Source: Ruminococcus sp. YE71 (GTDB lineage: Bacteria; Bacillota; Clostridia; Oscillospirales; Ruminococcaceae). Taken from it: a stretch of 64,000 nucleotides of DNA. The stretch is taken from NCBI RefSeq assembly GCF_900119155.1, contig NZ_FPIR01000015.1, positions 1 through 64,000 on the forward strand, given 5' to 3'. The position numbers and the translations under genes were made by a program. The notes under the pieces are model-generated. The model searched no databases and was not told where the DNA came from. It saw only the letters and a program-made list of their open reading frames with translations. Position 1 is the stretch's first letter; every line of letters starts with the position of its first letter. Below are positions 53,701-62,010 of the stretch, one piece after another.

Positions 53701-54007
53701 TCATCCCGACCTGTACGACAGCAAGGTTTCCTTCGCCGCCGAGCCTTCCGAGCCTGTTCCCGCCGAGAAAGAAAAGCCCGCCGAAAAGCCGCGTCTTTCG
53801 GGTAGGGTCGTCAGCGTCAGGGACGGCAGACAGAGCAAGTACGCTCAGATAAAGGGAAGCGACGGACAGGATTACACTGTCAACGAGACCGTCTACGACG
53901 CGACCCCGAACGCTTCGGAAGTCATTAAGGTGGGTGCGGAAGTAACTTTCCGACCGCTGAAAAAGAGCGGAAAATACTTCTACGTTGATTCGGTGGAAAA
54001 GGCATAG
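50738..54007 (+). CDS. large SF1 (UPF1-like) helicase/ATPase
   Basis: A 1089-residue protein. Walker A GPPGTGKTTLLKD is at ~289, the DEAGQAVPQA Walker B box at ~708, VVGDPSQIKPV follows, TIHTFQGKEADIVF (motif V) is near 911 and NVAATRAKKEFYIVGD (motif VI) near 947. The first 280 residues and a coiled insertion (~470-600) are not recognised. The last ~70 residues form a small beta domain, possibly OB-like. Relatives occur in RNA/DNA metabolism and as parts of phage-defence systems, but no partner nuclease or defence gene lies beside it. The start at 50738 has AGGAGG eight bases upstream; ATG 50732 is too close. Single-gene unit. Confidence 0.88.
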   Translation: MAEKSRILEAWIMVEHLSEGDIKVNDKSLYKFSDGDFHGLLKNAVARQLTEKRKKGSKKSGGIIVYLDIFEFREVVVFLREKYRLETPPEEPRVGNKFGLAVCFDEDLNFMKDMTFFTESEYIRLKKEIPDESVFSAFEEELKTELEQSFEKPEDAADYAPVFNDAMAKLIGRIGTSPEKCRFRVLKNLESDAVNLHSFFIGDLETAKKTDTDNLNDYLFGYSGKRVDLDSKNSSPKFAPSLFEDILRPKNYPLGRFPSCTKFSLSLMQQTAVNLSAGYDDRKIRSVNGPPGTGKTTLLKDIFAELVVRQAACMAEMSERKIVGGEKTRYFNNASIGELPDEIAENGIVVASSNNGAVQNIVKELPLIKDIDEGLIGELKEADYFMKLSNSKLSSKWVENEKGRREEVLICEETDEPDKYWGLFSLEGGRSENMANIITNVKHICKMLESEYDSDPEVYSQFRKDCEAVKKLREQAAAFADECGKVLRDSAVLREHLAASGMSADTSDMPKMLADVRERRRGLGGKITQLSSMLSTMKDTKPGIFAPAAKKREYNDTVNETNSLLLAAMKEDETLAKTEKELEAFTQSAALLEKQKSEKGIKPLDMSIGYDELQLSNPWFGEEYRIAQSRLFISALRVRKQFLAENVKNLKAAVNIWHNQKTHIENKRLIKAAWNWINLAIPVISSTFASFSRMCANLERDTLGHLFVDEAGQAVPQAAVGAVLRSRNVMVVGDPSQIKPVLTLDGSVLKMLGRHFGVSEKYLSENASAQTLVDQASRYGFYYDENKAEDSWIGIPLWVHRRCGYPMFTISNRISYHDMMVQGKEYNGRTGWFDVRGNANDKYVSEQGDFLAEKLAAMMRDDPEIGDKTVKDKVYIISPFANVAYMLAQRLRSIGFTRFDEKSHKATNVGTIHTFQGKEADIVFMVLGADSKSKGASKWAVDEPNMMNVAATRAKKEFYIVGDMSLYKSLGSDVADETAAVMRKYAKDHPDLYDSKVSFAAEPSEPVPAEKEKPAEKPRLSGRVVSVRDGRQSKYAQIKGSDGQDYTVNETVYDATPNASEVIKVGAEVTFRPLKKSGKYFYVDSVEKA

Positions 54008-54014
54008 CATAAAA

Positions 54015-54056
54015 AAATCCGTCGGAAACCTTATGATAAGGTCTCCAACGGACTTT
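54015..54056. terminator. terminator between the helicase and the xylanase/esterase gene
   Basis: TCCGTCGGAAACCTTAT pairs with ATAAGGTCTCCAACGGA with two mismatches, flanked by AAAAAA and TTTTTT, so it can serve both convergent genes. Confidence 0.85.
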
Positions 54057-54089
54057 TTTATAGGGTCTTTTTTATGAGTGATCTTTTTA

Positions 54090-56303
54090 TCAGCTTGCCT
54101 TGGTGTAGATCTGACCGCCGCTGAGGGTCTTGCCCTTAGCCGCGAACATATCGGAGATGGTCACTACCTGATAACCCTGCTGCTTGAGCCAGGGGATAAC
54201 GATCTCCATAGCTTCGGCAGTGGTGTTCTTGGTCTCGTGGCAGAGCACGATAGCACCGTTGAGCGAACCGTTGTTGGCCGCATTCTGGATAGTAGCAACT
54301 ATCTGACTTGTGGAAGCATTGTCCCAGTCCTTGGTGTCGATGGAGCAGGTTATCATCGGAACGTCGTAGAGAGCCTGCTGAACCTGCCAGTTAGAGGACA
54401 GGAAGGGAAGTCTGAGGAGCTTGGAAGGCTCTGCGCCGATGATGTTCTTCAGCTTGTTGTAGCATCTGTCATACTCGGAGCGGATCTCCTGAGAGCTCTT
54501 CTTGGTAAGGTCGGGATGGGTGTAGGTGTGGTTAGCGATCTCCATACCCTTGCTGTATGCATAGCGTACCTGTTCCTCGGATGTTGTCCACTCGCCTACA
54601 TAGAAGAATGTAGCACGGAAGCCGCTGTTTGCGATAGCGTCGATGATCCTGTAACCGCTGTCGGTCTTCTTGAAGGAGCTTGCGCCGTCATCGAAGGAGA
54701 TAGCGACCATAGGCTTCGAGGGGTCAACAAAGTAGGTATCGGGTTTGGGGTCGGGATCGGGATCGTTGTTGCCTCCGTTCGACGAACCGTCGTCCTTAGC
54801 GGTAACGATCACAGCATTTTTGAGTGCATTTGTCGTATCCCATTTTCCGTTGATCTTAGCGCCGACTGCTACCTTGTAGGACTTGCCGGGGCTTACGGTC
54901 GCGGTGTAGGAATTAGAGGTGATGTTCGACTTGAGTACCTTCCACTTGCCCGACTGGAAAACTGCGATAGCGTAAGCGCTTGCATCCTTGACAGCATCCC
55001 AGCTGAGAGTCATCTTGCGGGTCTGCTCGTTGTAAGTAGATGTGATATTGGTCGGGTAAGTAGTGTTGGTAACGTTGCCTTCAGCCTTGTAGCCTGCGTT
55101 TGCACAGATAGCTCTGTCAACGTAGATGTCGCAGAGGCTGTCAGGAGCTTCAACATAGATCTTGATATTGGAAGCGCCCGAAGGGATAGTGAAGCTGGTA
55201 TTCTCAAGCTTGGTCCACTTGCCGCTGGTGCAGTTCGATTTTGCGATCTGAGCGTAATTTGTTGTGCCGCTCTGGTCGTACTGCATCGAAAGCTGAACGG
55301 TGGTGGTCTCGGCGGGCATTACCATAGTGCTGAAGCTGTATGCTGTGCCTGCCTTGAAGTAGGTGCTGTCGAGTGCGAGCTCGGCGCCGTTCCAGTTCTT
55401 GGTCCTGCCGCTTATATAAAGGGACTTGCTGCCTTCATAAGACTTGGCGGAAGTAGAAACCGCAATTGCGTCGCCTCTGCCCGACCAGTAATCTGTGCCG
55501 TTCTCGAAAGTACCTGTGTAGAGAGTACCCTGTATCGGTTCAGAAACATCTCCGTTATTGTTGTTATTGTTGTCTGTTTTTCCTTCGTTGATCCTGAGCT
55601 TGTTGCCGTAAACGGTAGCCTTGCCGCTCGACTGATAGCCCTCGATATTGAGTGCTACCTCGACCATCTTGCCCATCTTGAGACCCGCGCTCTCCCAGGC
55701 CTTGAAGTGCTTGGAAACGCTTATCGTGCCTTCGATCTTTGTGCCGTTTGCCTGAGGCTTGTTTTGACGAACGCTCCAGTACTGGTCGAAGGTGGTGTCA
55801 CCGTCGATAGACGGGCAGTTTTCTCTTGTTGTCTTGTAGATGTCATATGCGCCGCCGTCCGAGTAAACTGTACCCAGTGACGCTGCATTTCCGGGCGGTC
55901 TCCAGCTGCCCCACGATTCTACGATGTAGTATTCGATAAGGGGACTTCTTGTCCAGCCGTAAACGCACATATAGGAGTTGCCGTTGGGCTGGTAGTCTAC
56001 GGCGTAGTCAATAGCAATATCGCCTATCTGCTGATGAGTCTGAGTGCTGTCGAACTTTTTGCCCTTGCGGAAGAGACAGTTGTTGATGTTGCTCCACTCG
56101 CAGGAGAAGGTGCCGCCGCCCGTACAGGTCATACGGGTATTTCCGGAGTCCTTCCAGAGTTCAAAATCATAGCCGTCCTCGGTGCCGGTCTTATTGTTGT
56201 AATAAGTCTGGTCGGCAGACGCTGTGATAGCAGACAGACCACTCATGCACATTACAGCTGCGCAGGCAGTGCTAATGAACTTTTTCAGTAGTCCTTGCTT
56301 CAT
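54090..56303 (-). CDS. secreted GH11 xylanase - CBM22 - CBM37-like - CE4 acetylxylan esterase
   Basis: A 737-residue exported enzyme. Signal peptide 1-30. GH11 (~32-243) has nucleophile Glu124 in PLIEYY and acid/base Glu221 in [13 protein letters not shown]22-like module (~260-405) and a CBM37-like module (~416-503) follow. The CE4 deacetylase domain (~530-725) has SFDDG (Asp538, Asp539), the metal ligands His592 and His596 in NHTYTHPDL, and RLPF at 631. It should cut xylan and strip acetyl groups. The CBM37-like module is internal here, unlike in the other four enzymes. A start with GAGG upstream, a long leader and two GAAAACGTTT sites suggest regulated expression. Confidence 0.93.
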   Translation of the reverse strand: MKQGLLKKFISTACAAVMCMSGLSAITASADQTYYNNKTGTEDGYDFELWKDSGNTRMTCTGGGTFSCEWSNINNCLFRKGKKFDSTQTHQQIGDIAIDYAVDYQPNGNSYMCVYGWTRSPLIEYYIVESWGSWRPPGNAASLGTVYSDGGAYDIYKTTRENCPSIDGDTTFDQYWSVRQNKPQANGTKIEGTISVSKHFKAWESAGLKMGKMVEVALNIEGYQSSGKATVYGNKLRINEGKTDNNNNNNGDVSEPIQGTLYTGTFENGTDYWSGRGDAIAVSTSAKSYEGSKSLYISGRTKNWNGAELALDSTYFKAGTAYSFSTMVMPAETTTVQLSMQYDQSGTTNYAQIAKSNCTSGKWTKLENTSFTIPSGASNIKIYVEAPDSLCDIYVDRAICANAGYKAEGNVTNTTYPTNITSTYNEQTRKMTLSWDAVKDASAYAIAVFQSGKWKVLKSNITSNSYTATVSPGKSYKVAVGAKINGKWDTTNALKNAVIVTAKDDGSSNGGNNDPDPDPKPDTYFVDPSKPMVAISFDDGASSFKKTDSGYRIIDAIANSGFRATFFYVGEWTTSEEQVRYAYSKGMEIANHTYTHPDLTKKSSQEIRSEYDRCYNKLKNIIGAEPSKLLRLPFLSSNWQVQQALYDVPMITCSIDTKDWDNASTSQIVATIQNAANNGSLNGAIVLCHETKNTTAEAMEIVIPWLKQQGYQVVTISDMFAAKGKTLSGGQIYTKAS

Positions 56304-56366
56304 GGATATCCTGACCTCACTTTCAGAATTGATAAGGATCGGACGGCTGAAAGATCAGACCTCTGC

Positions 56367-56376
56367 GAAAACGTTT
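56367..56376. promoter_or_regulatory. candidate LacI-type operator in the leader of the GH11-CE4 gene
   Basis: GAAAACGTTT is the core of a near-perfect palindrome, CTGCGAAAACGTTTTACGCAG, in which one extra A breaks the symmetry. It lies in the leader, about 70 bases upstream of the start codon. Confidence 0.5.
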
Positions 56377-56529
56377 TACGCAGGATCCTGTGAAAACAAG
56401 GGCCCAAAGGCACAGCTGCATGACTGCCGTGTTTCTCGCTGATGCGAAGAAACGACTTGCATCCGCGAACGGTAAGGGTCATGAGGGTGCCCGATCATGT
56501 TTTCACATATTCCGACCGTCTCTAATTTG

Positions 56530-56582
56530 ATTATACCAAAATTGCGAATTTTTACAAGACGATTCTTGCGCAGAAAACGTTT
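56530..56582 (-). promoter_or_regulatory. promoter and second operator of the GH11-CE4 gene
   Basis: On the minus strand TTGTAA (56552-56557) and TATAAT (56530-56535), spacing 16. GAAAACGTTT (plus strand, 56573-56582) lies just upstream of the -35 box. The transcript would have a ~215-base leader that includes the stem GATGC/GCATC. Confidence 0.6.
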
Positions 56583-56740
56583 ACAATAACCGATTATTGC
56601 GCAATATTGTCGTATATTATGAATATCGTGGTATAATTCCGCTTGATTTATTGAATTTTCATATAATCACAGGGCAGCTATAATCAAATGCAAATGTTCG
56701 TATTCCTGCAAATCAGCAACAAACGGTATGAAATCCACCG

Positions 56741-56784
56741 AAAAAAGCCGACAGTTTCCGTTAAAGAAAACTGTCGGCTTTTTT
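56741..56784 (+). terminator. terminator without an assigned gene
   Basis: AGCCGACAGTTT pairs with AAACTGTCGGCT, followed by TTTTTT. No gene ends upstream on the plus strand; a small RNA is possible. Confidence 0.75.
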
Positions 56785-56965
56785 ATATGAAAAATGACAA
56801 CTGTATAGTAGAGAGCTTGTTTTCGGTAACGGTCACGGTCCTTCGGAAAAGGTGCTCCGTTACAGCTTTTCCAATGAATAGCTAAATTCTATCATTTTCT
56901 TCTGTTTTTGTCAAGCGAATTGACGTGAGATGCAGTTTTTTTTCGTGAATGTCGTAAATTTTGTC

Positions 56966-56994
56966 TTGCATTTTCATTTTTATAATGTTATAAT
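56966..56994 (+). promoter_or_regulatory. promoter of the exported-protein operon
   Basis: TTGCAT (56966-56971) and TATAAT (56989-56994), spacing 17. A further TATAAT at 57006 has no -35 box at the right distance. Confidence 0.65.
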
Positions 56995-57055
56995 TTATAT
57001 TGTGTTATAATATCATATCTGACTAAAAAAGTTTACCCGATACGGAGTGAAAGTA

Positions 57056-57610
57056 ATGGAAGGAAATAATAACGGGATCGTTTTGCAGAAAAAGCACATC
57101 GTAATAATCGCTGCTCTGCTCATGGCACTTCTGCTGGGCGGTGTGGTTCTGGGCGTAAAACTCGGAAGCAAAAACGATACTACGGTTCAGCAGTCTCAGG
57201 CAGAGACGCAGTCTGCAAAGGCTAAGCCCACGGTCGATCTTGACCCGAACGCAGGCGAATACACGGGCGAGCTCCCGAAAAGCGAGGACAGCGTCGAGGA
57301 CGCAGGTATCCAGATTCCCGGCTACCCCTCGATAACCATCGCGAAGGATACTCAGGATGTGAAGATGGCACTGCTCAACCCCGAGGGGAACCTCTGCTAC
57401 TTCAAGTTCGAGATCGCTCTCAAGGATACCGATGAGACTATCTTCGAGTCGAAGTATGTGGAGCCGGGCAGCTGCATCTACGACGTTCATCTCAGCAAGC
57501 CCCTCGCGGAGGGCGAATACCCCGCAGTAATAAAAATATCCACGATAGCTCTTGACGGCGAGACACCCCTCAACGGTGCGAACGTTGAGACTGTTCTTGT
57601 TGCAAAATAG
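57056..57610 (+). CDS. membrane-anchored exported protein, first gene of the surface operon
   Basis: A 184-residue protein with a single N-terminal membrane helix (~14-36, HIVIIAALLMALLLGGVVLG) and an extracytoplasmic part of ~145 residues with regular strands (IPGYPSITIAKDTQDVKM; LCYFKFEIALKDTDETIFE; YPAVIKISTIALDGETPLN). The helix is not followed by a cleavage site, so it should stay anchored. GGAG lies upstream of the ATG at 57056. It begins the operon of six exported proteins ending at 61161. Family not recognised. Confidence 0.75.
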   Translation: MEGNNNGIVLQKKHIVIIAALLMALLLGGVVLGVKLGSKNDTTVQQSQAETQSAKAKPTVDLDPNAGEYTGELPKSEDSVEDAGIQIPGYPSITIAKDTQDVKMALLNPEGNLCYFKFEIALKDTDETIFESKYVEPGSCIYDVHLSKPLAEGEYPAVIKISTIALDGETPLNGANVETVLVAK

Positions 57611-57626
57611 AAAAGAGGTGAGGATA

Positions 57627-58982
57627 GTGGAGAAAAGTAAAATGCTTTCAGTGGCGTGCGCGGCGGTGCTGATTGCGGCTTCGTCGGCAGGCGCGTCGAA
57701 ATTTCTCTACGGCAGCTCAGCGATCACCGCAAGCGCCGAAACATCGGGCAGCTGCGGAGCTGACGCGAACTATACGCTCGATGATTCGGGAAAGCTGACG
57801 ATAACAGGCACGGGCGAACTGAGCGGCGGGAGCTTCAGTTCATTGAGCGGCGTGAACTCGGTCGAGATAGGCAACGGCATCACCTCGATACCGAACGACG
57901 TGTTCGGCGGTATGAATATCCAGTCGATCGTGATACCGCAGACGGTGACATTTATCGACTACGACGCTTTTTACAATTGTACTTCTCTGACGCAGGTCTA
58001 CTGCTACGCCGACCCCGAACTGCTTGAATGGACAGATAAATACGGCAGCTGGAACGCTGATGATTTTACCAACTCGACGGCAGATCCGACAAGCTTCCAT
58101 GTTCCGTGCGATCTTCTGGACGAGTATGAGGCAAAGTTCTCGGCAGATGTGAACGTTCAGTTTGTCGGAGATCTTCCGCAGGCAGGCGAGCTAACATTCG
58201 TCAAGGCAAAGCCTGCGACCTGCAAGAGCGAAGGCAATATTCAGTATTTCTGCAAGCAGGTCGGAGAGGAAACGAAGTATTACTCAGACAGACACGGAAA
58301 CAACGAGATAACTTTGGAGCAGACGGTCATCCCGATCGACCCCGATGCACACGTCTGGGACGGCTGGAAGATCATCAAGCCTGTGACAGCTGCCGAAAAA
58401 GGTATCAGAGAAAGGACCTGTACCGAATGCGGGATAACCGAGACGGTAGAGTTTGACTACTCGGCGGAACCTTCCTACCTCGTGACCATCCCAGTTTCTG
58501 CCGAGATGGGCGAGACCACTATGATGAAAATTGAGTTCGTCGGGGATCATGATGCTCTTTATCATTCAGATTTTGCTGACAAGGGCATATTCGTTCAGCT
58601 CGACAAGATCAACGGCGCTGATGCGGCAGGTGATAACTTCAAGCTGCACAACGAAGAGGACGGCGACGATCATCAGGCGGATATCGACTATTCGGTGGAT
58701 GTGTCGGTGCGTTCGATAGATCTGAATGATGAATACAGATCGGAATATGAATATAACGGCAAGCTCTCTGCCGACAGCGTTCTGCTCAGAGCCTGCCTTG
58801 ATACGGGCTCGACGCTAATCTACACCGATTCCGCAAAGCTGACGTTTTCGATGGATGCCGATGCTGCCGCAAACGCACCCGCCGGAACATATAAAAGCAC
58901 TCTGACATTCAAGATCTTTCTTGCCAACAGATACAGCGACACTGTTCTGAATGACAACGCCTATTTCAGATACAATTATTAA
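57627..58982 (+). CDS. exported protein with BspA-type leucine-rich segment and beta-sandwich C-terminus
   Basis: A 451-residue protein with a signal peptide (1-~37). Residues ~38-150 form a BspA/LRR_5-type repeat segment (KLTITGTGELSGG; VNSVEIGNGITSIPND; MNIQSIVIPQTVTFIDYDAF). A Cys-containing middle part (CKSEGNIQYFCK; RTCTECGIT) looks like a repeat unit of gut surface proteins. The last ~160 residues start SYLVTIPVS and end GTYKSTLTFKIFL, resembling the three small paralogs that follow. It starts at GTG 57627, with AGAGG eight bases upstream, 16 bases after the first gene. Role unknown; probably a surface or secreted adhesive protein. Confidence 0.78.
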   Translation: MEKSKMLSVACAAVLIAASSAGASKFLYGSSAITASAETSGSCGADANYTLDDSGKLTITGTGELSGGSFSSLSGVNSVEIGNGITSIPNDVFGGMNIQSIVIPQTVTFIDYDAFYNCTSLTQVYCYADPELLEWTDKYGSWNADDFTNSTADPTSFHVPCDLLDEYEAKFSADVNVQFVGDLPQAGELTFVKAKPATCKSEGNIQYFCKQVGEETKYYSDRHGNNEITLEQTVIPIDPDAHVWDGWKIIKPVTAAEKGIRERTCTECGITETVEFDYSAEPSYLVTIPVSAEMGETTMMKIEFVGDHDALYHSDFADKGIFVQLDKINGADAAGDNFKLHNEEDGDDHQADIDYSVDVSVRSIDLNDEYRSEYEYNGKLSADSVLLRACLDTGSTLIYTDSAKLTFSMDADAAANAPAGTYKSTLTFKIFLANRYSDTVLNDNAYFRYNY

Positions 58983-59009
58983 AGCAATATATTTTAGGAG
59001 GAAAATACT

Positions 59010-59516
59010 ATGAAAAAATCCATCATCACAGCAGTTACCGCAGCAGCTGTAATGGCACTTTCGCCCCTTTCTGTCTGCGCAGTAAGCAACACCACCATCG
59101 ACCAGACTTCCGCAAAGCAGTCGGGCGACCTGACCGTATCCTACTCCACGGGTGAGGGCTACATGATCGTTATCCCCAGCGGCGTTACACTGAAAAAGGA
59201 TGATACCGTTGACAAGTCCATCAAGGCTTCCTACGTAAAGCTCTCGGATTCCACCAAGAAGGTAGTCGTTGACCTCAAGGCTGCTTCCAACACCGCTGAC
59301 GGCGAGAGCACATTCAGCGCTAAGCGTGAGAGCTCGGTAGTCAACTACACCATCAAGGCAGGCACCAAGACCATCAAGGTCGGCGACCAGGTAGCGTCCT
59401 TCGGTTCCGACCCCGATGAGCAGGAAGAAAAGCTCACCTTCTCGGCAGTTACCGACACCGCGACTCTCGCAGGCGAGCACACCGAGATCCTCACATTCAA
59501 CATTTCCGTAAAGTGA
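59010..59516 (+). CDS. small secreted beta-protein, paralog 1
   Basis: A 168-residue protein with a signal peptide (1-~24, cleaved near CAVSN) and a beta-rich mature part. YMIVIPSGVTLKKDD near the N-terminus and TLAGEHTEILTFNISVK at the end match the YxVTIP and AGxYSDTVxFxI motifs of the next two proteins. No Cys, no anchor and no enzyme motif in the mature part. AGGAGG precedes the start; 27 bases follow the upstream gene. Likely a structural surface or matrix protein, by pattern only. Confidence 0.78.
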   Translation: MKKSIITAVTAAAVMALSPLSVCAVSNTTIDQTSAKQSGDLTVSYSTGEGYMIVIPSGVTLKKDDTVDKSIKASYVKLSDSTKKVVVDLKAASNTADGESTFSAKRESSVVNYTIKAGTKTIKVGDQVASFGSDPDEQEEKLTFSAVTDTATLAGEHTEILTFNISVK

Positions 59517-59535
59517 TATTCGGGAGGACAATGAT

Positions 59536-60033
59536 ATGAAAAAGTTTATTTCTGTTCTGAGCGCAGCAGCTATGCTGACTGCTCCTCTTACCGCTTATGC
59601 CGATACCGATCTTTCCGCTCCCGGCTCTGCGGAGACCAACGTAAAGTTCTCGACATCCGCTGGTTATGTAGTTACCATCCCTGCGACCGTTTCCCTCAGC
59701 GAGGTCACAAAGGACGGCGCTGACAAGGGCAAGTACACCAACAAGGGCACGATAACCGCAAAGAACGTCCTGCTCGAAGAGAATGAGAAGCTGGTCGTTA
59801 CCGTTTCCAGCGACAGCGGCTTTAAGATGACCACAGGCGCGTCCGCGACCTATAAGCTGCCTTACACCGCTTCGACTGCCGCTTTCGGCGCAGTTGACGC
59901 TTCAAACGACAAGGTGGCAGAGTTTGCTTCTTCCAAGGACGTACAGAAGGCTGATGTTACCTTCACCACAGAAGTTCCCGAGTATGCGGGCATCTACAGT
60001 GACACCGTTGTGTTCACCATCGCTGTACAGTAA
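59536..60033 (+). CDS. small secreted beta-protein, paralog 2
   Basis: A 165-residue protein: signal peptide (1-~22, ending AYA), then GYVVTIPATVSLSEV early and EYAGIYSDTVVFTIAVQ at the very end. Size, order of motifs and absence of Cys match its neighbours. GGGAGG precedes the start and 19 bases separate it from paralog 1. No enzyme motif. Confidence 0.78.
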   Translation: MKKFISVLSAAAMLTAPLTAYADTDLSAPGSAETNVKFSTSAGYVVTIPATVSLSEVTKDGADKGKYTNKGTITAKNVLLEENEKLVVTVSSDSGFKMTTGASATYKLPYTASTAAFGAVDASNDKVAEFASSKDVQKADVTFTTEVPEYAGIYSDTVVFTIAVQ

Positions 60034-60045
60034 GGAGGGTCAGGC

Positions 60046-60537
60046 ATGAAAAAAGCATTTGCACTCATCCTCACAGGCGTACTCATGGCGTCGCCGCTCA
60101 CAGCCTTCGCCGAGATCACCGAGAACACCGACCCGAAGCAGGGCAGCACCGAGATAACCACTCAGATAGCACCAGCTTACATCGTGACTATCCCTGCGGA
60201 TACGAGCGTTGACTTCAACACCGTCAACACCGATTTCGGCGCTGTAAAGCTGACAAAGGCTCAGCTCGAACCAAACAAGTGCATCAAGGTCACCATGACC
60301 GCGAGCGGTGAAATGAAAAACAGCGCGGATACTTCCAAGGTCCTTCCCTATACCATTTTTGAGGGTACTGCCGACGCTGTTACCGACACCGTTTTCACAT
60401 CCGCAGAGCTTGCTTCGGTCGGTGACAAGACCGACCTTACCATCAGCATTTCTGCCGATGACTGGAACAACGCCTATGCAGGTTCGTACAGCGACACTGT
60501 TCTTTTCAGCATCGAATACGCTGATGCACAGCCGTGA
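60046..60537 (+). CDS. small secreted beta-protein, paralog 3
   Basis: A 163-residue protein: signal peptide (1-~22, ending AFA), then AYIVTIPADTSVDFNTV and, near the end, AGSYSDTVLFSIEYADA. It starts 12 bases after paralog 2 with AAGGAGG upstream. The C-terminal beta strand is followed by a few extra residues, unlike in paralogs 1 and 2. Confidence 0.78.
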   Translation: MKKAFALILTGVLMASPLTAFAEITENTDPKQGSTEITTQIAPAYIVTIPADTSVDFNTVNTDFGAVKLTKAQLEPNKCIKVTMTASGEMKNSADTSKVLPYTIFEGTADAVTDTVFTSAELASVGDKTDLTISISADDWNNAYAGSYSDTVLFSIEYADAQP

Positions 60538-60552
60538 TAAGGAGTTGAGCGC

Positions 60553-61161
60553 ATGAAAAAAATGGCGGTCATTCTGCTGTGTTTTTCCATGCTTTGCGCA
60601 GCTTCGGTAACGGCGAGCGCACAAGTCAGTCAGGACAGCGAGTCGGGGCAGGCGGTGATAGGGACGGAAGTTCCCGCTTCCCATATCATCAACGTAACGC
60701 TGATCGGCAGCGGTTCGTATGACCTCGACGGCGAGACGGGCAGCAGCTTTGAAGCACAGCGACTGTCACAGCCGACGCTTTCCATCAAACCCGACAGCGG
60801 ATGGGAGATAACTTCCGTCACGCTCAACGGCTCCGACATCACAGAGGAGGTCTCGGCGGACGGGCAGTATGTTTTCGAGCCTGTCTATGAGGATAAAACG
60901 GTCGTGATAACGCTCACGGGGCAGGAAAGTTCTGCTCCCGACCCGAGCGCTCCCGACAGTTCGAGCGTGCCCGACAGCTCCGAAACTTCGAGCAGTTCGT
61001 CATCGGTCAGCAAGATAGACAGCAGCACCGTAGCGGCAACGGGCGGCGATAACCCTGCAACAGGCGTTATCGGCGGCGTTTCCATCGGCTCGGCTGTAAT
61101 GTTTGCGGCTTTCGGACTGGTGAGAAAGAAGAGCAGGGATAAGAGCATGGAAAACGAATGA
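60553..61161 (+). CDS. sortase-anchored exported protein with NPATG signal
   Basis: A 202-residue protein. Signal peptide (1-~24), a globular part (~25-120), a Ser/Pro/Glu-rich linker (~124-155), then NPATG, a hydrophobic helix (GGVSIGSAVMFAAFGLV) and a basic tail RKKSRDKS, the layout of a sortase cell-wall signal (NPxTG type). It lies 15 bases after paralog 3 and closes the operon. It could tether the small secreted paralogs to the wall. No sortase gene lies in the window. Confidence 0.85.
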   Translation: MKKMAVILLCFSMLCAASVTASAQVSQDSESGQAVIGTEVPASHIINVTLIGSGSYDLDGETGSSFEAQRLSQPTLSIKPDSGWEITSVTLNGSDITEEVSADGQYVFEPVYEDKTVVITLTGQESSAPDPSAPDSSSVPDSSETSSSSSSVSKIDSSTVAATGGDNPATGVIGGVSIGSAVMFAAFGLVRKKSRDKSMENE

Positions 61162-61176
61162 TTCTTTTTTACGTAT

Positions 61177-61214
61177 AAAAACACCCGACAGGAGATGGCT
61201 TCTGTCGGGTGTTT
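61177..61214 (+). terminator. terminator of the surface operon
   Basis: AAAACACCCGACAG pairs with CTGTCGGGTGTTTT shortly after the stop codon of the sortase-anchored protein gene. Confidence 0.92.
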
Positions 61215-61426
61215 TGCGTTTTTTGCGGTATACACTTCCATTATATTCTAAAATGTGATATAATTAAAGAGCGAACAGAATGCGTAACATTATTTTTATG
61301 AACTTTCTGTAAACAATAAATTTTTTTCGTTTTCCGCGTTACACTTTGCAGTTTCGGGGCGAATGTAGTAAGTGAAAGCGGTAATTGATCCATGGAAAAT
61401 AAAAGCTTTACGGGGGAATCATTCAG

Positions 61427-61990
61427 ATGACAGGACAAAGATACAAAGAACTGCTCGGCGTATCTCAGGACAGCGCCTGCAGGGCGGTGTTTGACGAATA
61501 CAGCGCTTATGTGTACACTATCGTCTACAACCGCGCTTCGGGTGCTTCGAGGGAGGACATAGAAGAATGTGTCAGCGATATTTTCGCGGATGTGTTCTTC
61601 AGCTACGACCCCCTCGCGGACGAGTCCTCGGATATGCGTGCCTTCATTGGCACTGTGGCCAAAAGACAGGCGACCGACCTTTACCGCAGGACTTCAAGGC
61701 GTTCGGAACAGACAGCCTACCTCGACGAAGAGGAGATGGCGATGATACCGTCGGAACACGACACCGAAGCCGAGAACGAACAGGCGGAGCTTTCAAGAGT
61801 TCTCGCGGAGCGGATAAAGGAACTGGGCGAGCCCGATTCGACCATCGTGATACAAAGGTACTATTTCGACCGAAGCTCGGGCGAGATCGCAGATTTTCTT
61901 TCGATGAGCCCGCCGGCAGTAAGGATGCGGCTGAAACGCGCACTCAAACGCCTCGGCAAGCTCCTTGAAGGAACGGGCATAGCATTATGA
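61427..61990 (+). CDS. ECF-type RNA polymerase sigma factor
   Basis: A 187-residue sigma-70 family factor. Region 2 covers ~20-90 (AVFDEYSAYVYTIVYNRASG; FIGTVAKRQATDLYRR) and region 4 ~120-187 (ELGEPDSTIVIQRYYFDRSS, GEIADFLSMSPPAVRMRLKR). GGGGGA stands before the ATG. The next gene encodes a membrane protein of anti-sigma layout, so activity is probably held back at the membrane until a signal arrives. The targets are not known; the surface operon just upstream is a candidate. Confidence 0.9.
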   Translation: MTGQRYKELLGVSQDSACRAVFDEYSAYVYTIVYNRASGASREDIEECVSDIFADVFFSYDPLADESSDMRAFIGTVAKRQATDLYRRTSRRSEQTAYLDEEEMAMIPSEHDTEAENEQAELSRVLAERIKELGEPDSTIVIQRYYFDRSSGEIADFLSMSPPAVRMRLKRALKRLGKLLEGTGIAL

Positions 61991-62010
61991 ATGAGAAGGA
62001 GAACAAAAAA

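Larger units (their letters stand above)
56583..57055. other. gap before the exported-protein operon
   Basis: No gene is evident. A plus-strand terminator lies at 56741-56784. A TATAAT near 56675 without a clear -35 box could start a ~100-base RNA ending there, which I cannot support further. The promoter of the next operon is at 56966-56994. Confidence 0.4.
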
